Below are positions 51,372-58,681 of a DNA stretch of 62,547 bases, in pieces. The stretch is from NCBI RefSeq assembly GCF_001613005.1, contig NZ_BDBN01000060.1:1-62547 (forward strand), in the 5' to 3' direction. Position numbers and translations under genes: made by a program. Position 1 is the first letter of the stretch; every line of letters starts with the position of its first letter. Below the pieces are notes generated by a model. The model saw only the letters and a program-made list of their open reading frames with translations, did not search any database and had not been told where the DNA came from. The DNA is from Nocardia nova NBRC 15556. Lineage in GTDB: Bacteria; Actinomycetota; Actinomycetes; Mycobacteriales; Mycobacteriaceae.

Positions 51372-51674
51372 CTACCTGGTCGCGAAATAGAGGCATCCGA
51401 TGATGACAGACGACCCGAGCCATATGCCCGCGGTGGTCACTGCGGCAAGAGCTACGCCGCGGGCGGGCCCCCGCGCCTTCCATCGAAGGAGCGAGGCGAT
51501 CAGGGTACCTACCACCGAGGCGGCGAGAAACGAACCGAAGATCGTGCCGTCGGTGTCCGAGTGCATCGCGCGCGCCGCGATGATCATGACCACCAACTGC
51601 AGCAGGAAGAAACCCGCGACGCCCCATGTGGCGAGGCGCCAGAACCGCGCATCTTCCGACGAAGAGGGCGTCAT
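51372..51674 (-). CDS. Small four-helix membrane protein next to the WxG-type protein (possible immunity protein)
   Basis: 100 residues. Hydrophobic segments at about 12-34, 44-62 and 72-96 (WGVAGFFLLQLVVMIIAARAM, IFGSFLAASVVGTLIASLL, GVALAAVTTAGIWLGSSVII). The ATG directly follows the TGA of the preceding gene with no gap, a sign of coupled translation. Such tight pairing is usual for toxin and immunity genes. No family recognised. Confidence 0.65.
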   Translation of the reverse strand: MTPSSSEDARFWRLATWGVAGFFLLQLVVMIIAARAMHSDTDGTIFGSFLAASVVGTLIASLLRWKARGPARGVALAAVTTAGIWLGSSVIIGCLYFATR

Positions 51675-53096
51675 TCAGGCCGTCCCTGCGGGTATCCGCT
51701 GCACTGGGGCGGTAGGCGGCGCCGTGACCGGACCGAACGATGTCGACGGCTTCGGATTGCCTGGCACATCATAGCGATCGTTCCACTCGGTGAACGGACC
51801 GAAGGCCGCACCTCCCACGCCGATGTCATGGTGAAACGGCAGATTCAGAGCCGGGCCGAGTGAGCTCCCGGATCGAGCCGGATCCAGCGCGATCGTTTGC
51901 GTGCGACCGTCGGGGGTGTCTTGATACACCTCCAATGATGGGTAATCGGTGCGCGTCCCGTTCACTTGGACCCCGTTCGGACCGGGCTGGAACACCAAAT
52001 CGCCGTTGACCGTGACATCGTGGCCATCCAGGCCGGGAGGTTTGGTCATCCAAGAGGGCGGCAGTGGGTTACCCGCGTCGTATTGGATGCGTACCGACCC
52101 GTCTGGGTTCTGCCACACTTTCCCTTCCGGCGCACCAACTTTGACCTCGCCCGGGCTGCCGTCGTCGTTCTCGCGGACAGACGGGTTCTGGCGCATGACG
52201 ACGATGCCGTTCTCGTAGTCGACATACGTAGTGACCTTCGTATGTTCGGGATCGAAGTTCGGGTCGGCCGTTCGATTGTTGCCCAAGTCGCGAGCGCCGG
52301 GATTGAGATTGAGCGGGTTGGGGTCCGGGTCGGAGACGTCACGTTGCTCGATGTACTGAGACGATCGGACCACCCCCTGCCCAGGAACGGGCGTGATCTT
52401 GACGACACGGATCTCGGGCCCGACCCCCTTGAACTCCGGGGTATAGCTGTTCGGGTTCAGGACCTCGGCTGTACTCCAGTCGGATGCGGTTGTCGGCGGA
52501 CGCCCGAACAACTGCTGGAACGCCGCGGCCGAGGTACGGATCCGATCCGGATCGGCGCGGGAATCCATCGATTTGAAGCTCTGATCGGCCACCTTGATCG
52601 CCGTCAAGGTAGTCGTCGATGCCAGCCTCGTCAGTTCGTCGTTGGCCGTGGCAATGGCGGCGCTCCATTGCGCATCGGCGGTTCGGAGGCTGGCGACCAG
52701 TCCCGGCAGGCGAGAAAGCTGCACGCCCGCTTCGGAATTCGGATCTTGTATTCCGGTTGCGCTCCAGTCGTCAGCGACGGCAACCGGCGGGACGACGTAA
52801 TGCTGAAAGATCGTCTTGATTTCCGCTATCGGGTACTGAAGGTCGCGAGCTGCGCCGGCGCAGGCGGCACTGAGGTCATCGTATGCGGTGGCAATCGCTC
52901 GCATCTGAGTCTGTTCACGGTCGGCTTTGTCTTCGGCGGCTCGGGCCGCCGCGCCTTGCCACGCCAGATCGTCGTGGATGGTCTTGTGGAGCGTGCCCGC
53001 TACTTTGACGATGGCGTCGGCAATCTGGCCGGCCCGGTCGGCGACGCCCTGCAGGCCCGAGGTATCCATGGCCAGTACTTCTTTCGGAGTCGGCAT
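51675..53096 (-). CDS. WxG-type putative type VII secretion substrate/effector
   Basis: 473 residues (ATG 53069 would give 464). The first 100 residues are helical with AWQGAAARAAEDKADREQ, a WxG-like turn (Trp46-Gln47-Gly48) between two long helices, as in WXG100/ESX substrates. Residues about 100-240 are Ala/Ser-rich helical, and 250-473 are a soluble beta-rich region full of Asn, Asp, Pro and Gly (YVDYENGIVVMRQNPSVREN, GKVWQNPDGSVRIQYD) ending in a Pro-rich tail. No signal peptide. The domain order suits an exported effector, but I cannot name a toxin motif. Upstream is an EspC-like gene; downstream a membrane gene begins with zero spacing. Confidence 0.7.
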   Translation of the reverse strand: MPTPKEVLAMDTSGLQGVADRAGQIADAIVKVAGTLHKTIHDDLAWQGAAARAAEDKADREQTQMRAIATAYDDLSAACAGAARDLQYPIAEIKTIFQHYVVPPVAVADDWSATGIQDPNSEAGVQLSRLPGLVASLRTADAQWSAAIATANDELTRLASTTTLTAIKVADQSFKSMDSRADPDRIRTSAAAFQQLFGRPPTTASDWSTAEVLNPNSYTPEFKGVGPEIRVVKITPVPGQGVVRSSQYIEQRDVSDPDPNPLNLNPGARDLGNNRTADPNFDPEHTKVTTYVDYENGIVVMRQNPSVRENDDGSPGEVKVGAPEGKVWQNPDGSVRIQYDAGNPLPPSWMTKPPGLDGHDVTVNGDLVFQPGPNGVQVNGTRTDYPSLEVYQDTPDGRTQTIALDPARSGSSLGPALNLPFHHDIGVGGAAFGPFTEWNDRYDVPGNPKPSTSFGPVTAPPTAPVQRIPAGTA

Positions 53097-53101
53097 GATG
53101 G

Positions 53102-53422
53102 CTACCGACCCGCGTGCGGATCGCCGGAATTCAGATCCGCGACAGCGGCGAGGCGCTGAGCGGCGTCTTGGTCGTTGCCGTGAAAGCTGTCTGCACACGT
53201 CACCAACAGGGCTGAGAACTCGTCGAAACGCGCCTTCAGAACGTCTTTGGCTTGCGTACTCGCCGCATTGGACTTGCCGAGTTCGGTCCCTACCGACAAA
53301 CCCGCGAGCAATTTCGCCACCGGATCGGCGTCGAGTTTCGGCGCATTGTCGACCTCGGTCGGTAGTAGCGCCAACTCCCCGGCCGCGGCCCGCAGTCCGT
53401 CCGGATCGACTTGAAATGTCAT
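53102..53422 (-). CDS. EspC-like (DUF2580) type VII secretion target protein
   Basis: 106 residues. MTFQVDPDGLRAAAGELALLPTEVD is the usual opening of the EspC/DUF2580 family (FxVDPxxLRxAA), followed by helical AAQ/KDVLKARFDEFSALL text. EspC-like proteins are co-secreted with partners by ESX systems. ATG 53422 follows GGAGGGG. It ends 5 bp before the WxG-type gene, so the two are an operon and probably a complex. Confidence 0.8.
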   Translation of the reverse strand: MTFQVDPDGLRAAAGELALLPTEVDNAPKLDADPVAKLLAGLSVGTELGKSNAASTQAKDVLKARFDEFSALLVTCADSFHGNDQDAAQRLAAVADLNSGDPHAGR

Positions 53423-53495
53423 TTCCCCTCCTCGTGTCAGCATAGAGCAGGGAAGCGGGTCTCGCGGTGGATGACGACTGCGACGACCGAGCGCG

Positions 53496-53615
53496 CACAC
53501 CGGGGTGCCGTCGCTGCACGCCTACGTGATCAGCTTTGCGGTGCTGAGTGTCGGGGCGTGGCCGGCCGCGGCCGTCGCCCTGGGCAACGGCCTGCGGCAC
53601 AAGCACGAGCGGTAG
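53496..53615 (+). pseudogene. Displaced 3' fragment of the MFS transporter gene
   Basis: Encodes HTGVPSLHAYVISFAVLSVG, then AWPAAAVALGNGLRHKHER and a TAG stop, the same 39 residues as the intact C-terminus but with Leu changed to Pro. It has no start and no upstream gene body. Confidence 0.88.
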
Positions 53616-53622
53616 GGGTCAG
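53496..53622 (+). repeat. 127-bp direct repeat, copy B
   Basis: Same sequence as copy A with five substitutions (53563, 53576, 53579, 53609, 53616). It ends inside the stop region of the converging SDR gene (TCA 53619-53621), so copy B is joined to the native right flank. Confidence 0.93.
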
Positions 53623-54407
53623 GCGACTTTCAATGTTCCGCCGTCGATGACGTAGTCGGCGCCGACGATGTTGCCGGCCCGCGCGGAGACGAGGAAGGTG
53701 ACCAGCGCGGCCACCTCCTCGGGCTCCGAGATCCGCCCCGAGGCGATGCCGAAACTCTCGCTGATTCCCGCGAGTAGATCATCGTGCGAGATGCCCTGCG
53801 CCGCAGCGAGTTTCCCGCCGAATCGGTTCGGGTCGCGCCAGAGCGGCGTGCCCACGACACCGGGGGATACGGTGTTGACGCGCACGCCGCGCGGGGCCAA
53901 TTCCTCACTGAGGCGTTTGCTCAGCGAGGTGAGCGCGGCCTTGGCCTCGCTGTAGCCGATCGGTCCGGCCGCGGGCAGACGCGAATTGATCGAAGAGATG
54001 TTCACGATCGAACCGCGGCGTTCCAGCAGGCTGGGCAGCGCCGCGCGCGTGGTCCAGACAGCGCTGAACAGGTTGAGGTCGAACAGGGTTCGCCACTGCT
54101 CGTCGGTGATGTCGGTGAATGCGCCCAGCCCGAGCCGATCGGCGTCGCCGCCGCCGACATTGTTGACGAGGATGTCGATGCCGCCGAGTTCGCGCAGTGC
54201 CGAATCGATCAGCGTGGTGGCGCCCTCGGAGGTACCGAGGTCGACCGAATAGGCTGCGATGCTTGCCTTTTCGAGCTCCGGTGTGACGGTGCGCGCCGCG
54301 CCGACCACCAGCGCGCCCTCGGCGGTCAGCGCCTCGGCGATCGCCAGTCCGATGCCTCGGCTCGCGCCGGTGACGACGGCGGTCTTGCCGGTCAGTTCGA
54401 GGTCCAT
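53619..54407 (-). CDS. SDR-family oxidoreductase
   Basis: 262 residues. TGASRGIGLAIAEAL cofactor motif, NNVGGGDADRLGLGAF instead of the strict NNAG, catalytic Ser in NISSINSR and YSEAK for Tyr/Lys. GTPLWRDPNRFGGKL is typical of sugar or secondary-metabolite SDRs. ATG 54407 follows AAAGGG. A palindrome just upstream and a terminator further up show that it has its own promoter, not the TetR one. Confidence 0.92.
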   Translation of the reverse strand: MDLELTGKTAVVTGASRGIGLAIAEALTAEGALVVGAARTVTPELEKASIAAYSVDLGTSEGATTLIDSALRELGGIDILVNNVGGGDADRLGLGAFTDITDEQWRTLFDLNLFSAVWTTRAALPSLLERRGSIVNISSINSRLPAAGPIGYSEAKAALTSLSKRLSEELAPRGVRVNTVSPGVVGTPLWRDPNRFGGKLAAAQGISHDDLLAGISESFGIASGRISEPEEVAALVTFLVSARAGNIVGADYVIDGGTLKVA

Positions 54408-54420
54408 GAGATTCCCTTTC

Positions 54421-54436
54421 TTGAACTTAAGGTCAA
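54421..54436. promoter_or_regulatory. 16-bp imperfect palindrome TTGAACTTAAGGTCAA (candidate TetR site)
   Basis: Symmetric about CTTAAG with one mismatched pair (14 of 16 positions). It is 13 bp from the SDR start and about 40 bp past the TetR stop, so the neighbouring TetR protein is the likely binder. Confidence 0.6.
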
Positions 54437-54449
54437 AAATTCGGGTGTG

Positions 54450-54470
54450 AAAAAGGCCGCGACCGCGGCC
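54450..54470 (-). terminator. Rho-independent terminator of the TetR gene
   Basis: On the minus strand GGCCGC-GGTC-GCGGCC followed by TTTTT, 5 bp after the TetR stop. It separates the TetR transcript from the SDR gene. Confidence 0.75.
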
Positions 54471-54475
54471 GGATA

Positions 54476-55051
54476 TCAGAATGTGGTCAGTGCGGTGTCG
54501 ATGATGCGGTGCAGAGCCTCCGCATCGCTGGTCTTGGCCATGACGCGCAGTCCCACGATGGTGTTCATCAGGAATTCGGCGGCGGCTCGCGGATCGACGT
54601 CCTGTGCCACGTCGCCGTCGCGGCGACCCTGATCGATCCGCTCGGCCAGGGCGGACATGGTGTGCTCCTGCATGGTATGGACCGCCTTCGTGATCTCGGC
54701 ATCCCGCGCGGAGAATTCGGTAGCGGTGTTCACCGCCAGGCAGCCACGCCGAACAGGCTGCGCCACATCGGAATCCACCAGAAACCGGATGAACGCGCCG
54801 ATGCACTCCCGTGCCGTTCCCGGCCGCGCCATGAACTCGCCGACTACTTCCGACCCCATCCGGTCGTAGCGGTTCAGCACCCGCTCGAACAGCTCCCGCT
54901 TACTGCCGAACGTGTTGTACAAACTCCCCTTCCCGATCCCGGTCGCCTCGGCCAGCTGCGCCGGCGAAGTATTCGCATACCCATGAGTCCAGAACGCATC
55001 CATCGCCCGATCCACCACGGTCTCGGTCTCGAAGTTGCGCGGCCTGCCCAT
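54476..55051 (-). CDS. TetR-family transcriptional regulator
   Basis: 191 residues. HTH: DRAMDAFWTHGYANTSPAQLAEATGIGKGSLYNTFGSKRELF, C-terminal domain of the type found with oxidoreductases (QPVRRGCLAVNTATEFS). TAAGGT (minus strand, 55058-55063) is six bases before the ATG, so the message may be leaderless with a -10 that overlaps the stop codon of the MFS gene. Probable target: the SDR gene just downstream. Confidence 0.93.
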   Translation of the reverse strand: MGRPRNFETETVVDRAMDAFWTHGYANTSPAQLAEATGIGKGSLYNTFGSKRELFERVLNRYDRMGSEVVGEFMARPGTARECIGAFIRFLVDSDVAQPVRRGCLAVNTATEFSARDAEITKAVHTMQEHTMSALAERIDQGRRDGDVAQDVDPRAAAEFLMNTIVGLRVMAKTSDAEALHRIIDTALTTF

Positions 55052-55060
55052 ACCGCAACC

Positions 55061-56401
55061 TTACGAGTTTTTGTCCTCCAGGTCAACAACTCGGTGTGCG
55101 TCCCCGACGGTCCCGGCGAACCAGGCGCAGAGCAGGACGGCTATCAGGGGGAAGGTGAAGGCGAGGGTGAGGGAGGTGAGTTGGGCGAGCCAGCCGATGA
55201 CCGAGGGGCCGGCGAGGAAGCCGAGGTAGCCGAGGCCGAAGACCTTGGACATGTCGGTGGCGGCGGTGGTGGTGCCCAGATTGCCTGCGGCGGTGAAGAT
55301 TTGGGGGACGCCGCCGGCGAGGCCGAGGCCGGCGAGGATCCAGCCCGTGAGGCTCAGCGGCAGCCACGGCGAGACCATGATGACGGCGAGGCCGGCAGCG
55401 CCGAGGACCGAACCCCAGCGGACGACGGCGACGCGGCCGAAGCGTTCGCTGACCCGGTCCGCGGTGAAACGGCCGACGGTCATCGCGATGGAGAACGCGC
55501 CGAACGACAGTGCGGCGGTGGCGTCGCCGACCCCCAGGTGTTCGTGCGTCTGCAGGGCGCTCCAGTCGTTGGCCACGCCCTCGGCCATCAGCAGGGCGAA
55601 AGCGATGGCGGCCAAGGCCAGTACCTTCGGCGGGAGCAGACGCCGGATGCGCCGCCGCACGGATTCGCCGCGTCGGGTGCGGGAATCCTGCGATGCCACG
55701 GCGGATTTCACGTCCGATTCGCGAGCCACCGCGGCAGCGGTGCCCGCGTGGTCGGCGGTCGGCGCGCCGTATTCGGCGGCGCTCGGTTCGACGTGCGAGG
55801 TCGTGTGCGGGCGGGGGAGCAGACTCGGCGCACTGGCCAGCATCACCAGCAGGCCCAGCACCGCCGCGACCGCGAAACTCACCCGGATATCGGCGCCGGC
55901 GTGCATGGCCGCCGCGCCGGCGAGCGAACCGACCAGGCCGCCGCAGGAGAAGAGTGCGTGGAACGCGGCCATGATCGGCCGGCCGTAAACCCGCTCGACC
56001 TGCACGGCTTGGGCGTTCATCGACACGTCGAGCGCGCCGTTGCCGAAACCGAAGATCGCGAGCGCAAGGCCGAGCTGGATCGGCCCGGTCGCCCACGCCG
56101 GCCCGCTCACCGCCACGATCAGCCAGCTGACGGCGGCGGCGACCAGAGCCCGGCTGCCGAAGCGGTCGGCGAGCGGACCCGCCGCCTGCATACCGACGAT
56201 GCCGCTGCCGGCCATCACCAGAATCAGTAATCCCAGGGTTCCGTGCGATACCCCGGTGCGATCGGTGATGACCGGAATGTGCACCACCCACATCGCGGCC
56301 AGGAACCCGTTGAGCGCGAAAGTCGCGAACACCGCTGCCCGCGCGCGGCGAGCGGCCGGAGCAACCGTCCCGCGCCGTGTCGTCTCCACCGATGAATGCA
56401 T
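55061..56401 (-). CDS. MFS transporter (FucP/YbjJ-like 12-TMS)
   Basis: 446 residues, about 12 membrane helices with a polar central loop (about 205-255). NGFLAAMWVVHIPVITDRTGV and GPLADRFGSRALVAAA (motif A), then FGFGNGALDVSMNAQAVQVE as in the YbjJ/FucP-like sugar or drug carriers. ATG 56401 chosen; the frame starts 12 codons earlier. The next gene, TetR, begins 9 bp on. Confidence 0.9.
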   Translation of the reverse strand: MHSSVETTRRGTVAPAARRARAAVFATFALNGFLAAMWVVHIPVITDRTGVSHGTLGLLILVMAGSGIVGMQAAGPLADRFGSRALVAAAVSWLIVAVSGPAWATGPIQLGLALAIFGFGNGALDVSMNAQAVQVERVYGRPIMAAFHALFSCGGLVGSLAGAAAMHAGADIRVSFAVAAVLGLLVMLASAPSLLPRPHTTSHVEPSAAEYGAPTADHAGTAAAVARESDVKSAVASQDSRTRRGESVRRRIRRLLPPKVLALAAIAFALLMAEGVANDWSALQTHEHLGVGDATAALSFGAFSIAMTVGRFTADRVSERFGRVAVVRWGSVLGAAGLAVIMVSPWLPLSLTGWILAGLGLAGGVPQIFTAAGNLGTTTAATDMSKVFGLGYLGFLAGPSVIGWLAQLTSLTLAFTFPLIAVLLCAWFAGTVGDAHRVVDLEDKNS

Positions 56402-56755
56402 CGATTCGACGGTACCGGGCGCGCACCGATTGTTCACCGCACGAGAGGCCGTGCCGGACCGGGCGGCCCGGCACGTGGATCCCCTTGGGGCCCAACACCC
56501 GAAGCGCCTGCCCCGCGGGTACGACTCCGGAGCGGAGGAGTGCGTCGAAGCGTCGTTGATTCGGCGGCGCCGACCGCGGTCGGCGGCTCCCCGTCTCCCG
56601 AACGATCACGGCATCGTCGACGTCACCGCACGGGCCCCGGATGTAACCGGTTTCGATTCGAGTGTATGACCTACCACCGACACGTTTCGGCGGCGCGCCG
56701 GGTTCACCGCCGCCTCCGCCCGCGTCGCTGAGGTCGCGTCACTATTGTCGGGGCG
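56402..56755. other. 354-bp divergent intergenic region
   Basis: Between an MFS gene and a thioesterase gene pointing apart. It holds an 8-bp inverted repeat, CGTGCCGG (56450-56457) and CCGGCACG (56468-56475), around a 10-nt loop, and TATTGT (56743-56748), a -10 candidate seven bases before the thioesterase GTG. Open frames here show no coding character. Confidence 0.5.
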
Positions 56756-57217
56756 GTGACCACACAGCAGGACTACCCGGTGCTCTGGCCGGTGCCGACC
56801 CGATGGGCCGACAACGACCACTACGGCCACGTCAACAACGTGACCTATTACTCGTACTTCGACACCGCGGTCAACGCCTGGTTGATGGCCGCGACCGGCA
56901 CCGACATCCGGGAACTGCCCGCGATCGGCGTGGTCGCCCAGACCTCGTGCCAGTATCTGGGCTCGCTGAGTTTTCCCGACCAACTGCGGGTGGGGCTGCG
57001 AATCAGCCGCCTCGGTCGCTCCAGCATCACCTACGATCTGGCGATCTTCCGAGTCCTGGACGCCGGCACCGCCGCCGACACCACAGGGGAAGATCTGGAG
57101 TTGGCCGCCACCGGCACCTTCGTGCACGTCTACGTGGACAACGAGACTCGCAAATCGGTCGAGATCCCGGCGATCATCCGCAGCGCCGCCGCCGCGCTGG
57201 TGACCGACGAGACCTAG
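56756..57217 (+). CDS. Acyl-CoA thioesterase (hotdog fold, 4HBT type)
   Basis: 153 residues from GTG 56756. PVPTRWADNDHYGHVNNVTYYSYFDTAVNAWL has the Asp-x-x-Gly-His-Val-Asn active-site pattern of 4-hydroxybenzoyl-CoA-type thioesterases. Later QYLGSLSFPDQLRVGLRI is the central helix/strand. Hydrolyses an acyl-CoA, possibly linked to the neighbouring branched-chain acid pathway. Leaderless start likely. Convergent with bkdC. Confidence 0.92.
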   Translation: MTTQQDYPVLWPVPTRWADNDHYGHVNNVTYYSYFDTAVNAWLMAATGTDIRELPAIGVVAQTSCQYLGSLSFPDQLRVGLRISRLGRSSITYDLAIFRVLDAGTAADTTGEDLELAATGTFVHVYVDNETRKSVEIPAIIRSAAAALVTDET

Positions 57218-57238
57218 GCGCCGGCGCCCCGGGGGACC

Positions 57239-58642
57239 TCAGACCCGGCCCAGCAGGGTCAGCGGATCCTCGAGCAGTGAGGCCACCGTCGACAGGAACC
57301 GCGCGCCGAGCTCACCGTCGATCATGCGGTGATCGAAGCTCACACCCAGCGTGGTGATCCACCGGATCGCCGGTTCGTCGCGGTACACCCAGGGGCGTTT
57401 CCGGATCGAACCCAGGCACAGAATCGCGCCTTCGCCCGGGTTGACCAGCGGCACACCGGTGTCCACACCGAAGACACCCACATTGCTGATGGTGAAGGTG
57501 CCGCCGCGCAGATCGGCTGGGGTCGCCGAGCCGGCGCGCGCCACATCGGCGAGCCAGCCGATCTCCCGGCACAGTTCGCGCAGGCTCAGCGACTGCGCCT
57601 CCTTGATGTTGGGGACGAGCAGGCCGCGTTCGGTGGCCACGGCGATGCCGAGATTGACGTAATGCTTGGTGACGATCTGATCGGCCTCGGCGTCCCAATA
57701 GGAGTTGATCCCCGGGAATTCGGCGATCGCCGCCAGCGTCGCCTTCGCGACCAGCGCCAGCGGAGTGAGCGACAGGCCGGTGAAGGAGTCGGTGCTGCGC
57801 AGGTGGTCGAGCAGTTCCATCGAGGCGGTGAAATCGGTGGTGACGAACGCGCTGGCCTGCGGGATGGTGCGGGCGCTGGTGGTCATGGCCGCGGCGATGC
57901 GCTTGCGGACGCCGCTGACCGGGGTGCGGGTTTCGCGTTCGCTCGGCGTCGGCCGGATGACGCCGCCGTCGGGCCGCATGGTCGGCACCGGCGGGGCGGC
58001 CGGACGGGGCGCGTCGGCGGCCTCCTCCTCGGTCCGCACTCGGCGCGGCGGCTGCGATACCGGCACCGCGTGGCGCACATCCTCGACCGTCACCGCCCCA
58101 CCCGGACCGGAGCCGGCCACGAAGGCGATATTGATACCGAGTTCGCGAGCCAGCTGGCGGGCGGCCGGAGTGGCGGGCGGGCGGCCCGGGAACTCCGGCG
58201 GAATCTCCTCGCCGCGTGCGGGCGCGGCCGAATGCGGCTTCGCCGCACCGTTTTTCGCGGAGCGACGCCGGGTGGGCGCTTCGGCCCCGGGGCCGTAACC
58301 GACGAGCACCGACGTACGGCCCTCGGCGGCCCCGGAAGCTTCGCCGGTAGCCCCGGAAGCCGCGGCTGCCGTCGTGGAAGCTTCGCCGGCATCGGTGCGC
58401 ACTCTGATCAGCGGTGCGCCGACCGCCACCGTTTCACCGGGCCGGGCCAGCAGCTCGGCGACCTGCCCGGCGAACGGACACGGTAGTTCCACCTGCGCCT
58501 TGGCGGTCTCCACCTCGGCGATGGTCTGATTGAGTTCGACGGTATCGCCGACGGCCACCGACCAGGAGATCAGTTCGGCCTCGGTCAATCCCTCCCCGAG
58601 ATCGGGCAGCCGGAACTCGAGTATGTGATTGTTGTCGTCCAC
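57239..58642 (-). CDS. bkdC: Branched-chain 2-oxoacid dehydrogenase E2 (dihydrolipoamide acyltransferase)
   Basis: 467 residues. Lipoyl domain with ETAKAQVELPCPF (lipoyl Lys), then a long Ala/Pro/Gly linker, a peripheral-subunit-binding domain (ATPAARQLARELGINIAF), and the catalytic core ending SFDHRMIDGELGARFL with the His-x3-Asp-Gly acyl-transfer site. GTG 58642 taken because GGAAG is 8 bp upstream; TTG 58657 is in frame. Last gene of bkdABC. The complex forms branched-chain acyl-CoAs. Confidence 0.94.
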   Translation of the reverse strand: MDDNNHILEFRLPDLGEGLTEAELISWSVAVGDTVELNQTIAEVETAKAQVELPCPFAGQVAELLARPGETVAVGAPLIRVRTDAGEASTTAAAASGATGEASGAAEGRTSVLVGYGPGAEAPTRRRSAKNGAAKPHSAAPARGEEIPPEFPGRPPATPAARQLARELGINIAFVAGSGPGGAVTVEDVRHAVPVSQPPRRVRTEEEAADAPRPAAPPVPTMRPDGGVIRPTPSERETRTPVSGVRKRIAAAMTTSARTIPQASAFVTTDFTASMELLDHLRSTDSFTGLSLTPLALVAKATLAAIAEFPGINSYWDAEADQIVTKHYVNLGIAVATERGLLVPNIKEAQSLSLRELCREIGWLADVARAGSATPADLRGGTFTISNVGVFGVDTGVPLVNPGEGAILCLGSIRKRPWVYRDEPAIRWITTLGVSFDHRMIDGELGARFLSTVASLLEDPLTLLGRV

Positions 58643-58681
58643 AGCAGGGTCTTCCAACGGGCACCTCTGTCCGAACAGTTA

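Larger units (their letters stand above)
51016..53495. mobile_element. Putative acquired island: type VII substrate cassette between 127-bp direct repeats
   Basis: 2480 bp holding four minus-strand genes: an EspC-like protein, a WxG-type 473-residue protein and two small membrane proteins. It separates the MFS gene from a duplicate of its own 3' end. By eye the DNA is less GC-rich than its neighbours, with more A/T at third positions (not measured). No integrase or transposase is inside, so acquisition by recombination at the repeats, rather than a self-moving element, is the simpler reading. Confidence 0.65.

Noticed and set aside
53097..53606. Upstream in-frame extension of the WxG-type gene
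   Set aside because: It would cover the EspC-like gene on the same strand in another frame and reads as Arg/Gln/Ser-rich noise.
54408..54806. N-terminal extension of the SDR gene
   Set aside because: It overlaps the TetR gene and its terminator; the SDR fold starts at MDLELTGKTA.
56606..57127. Frame antisense to the thioesterase
   Set aside because: Shadow frame, no domain, and the sense protein has clear active-site residues.
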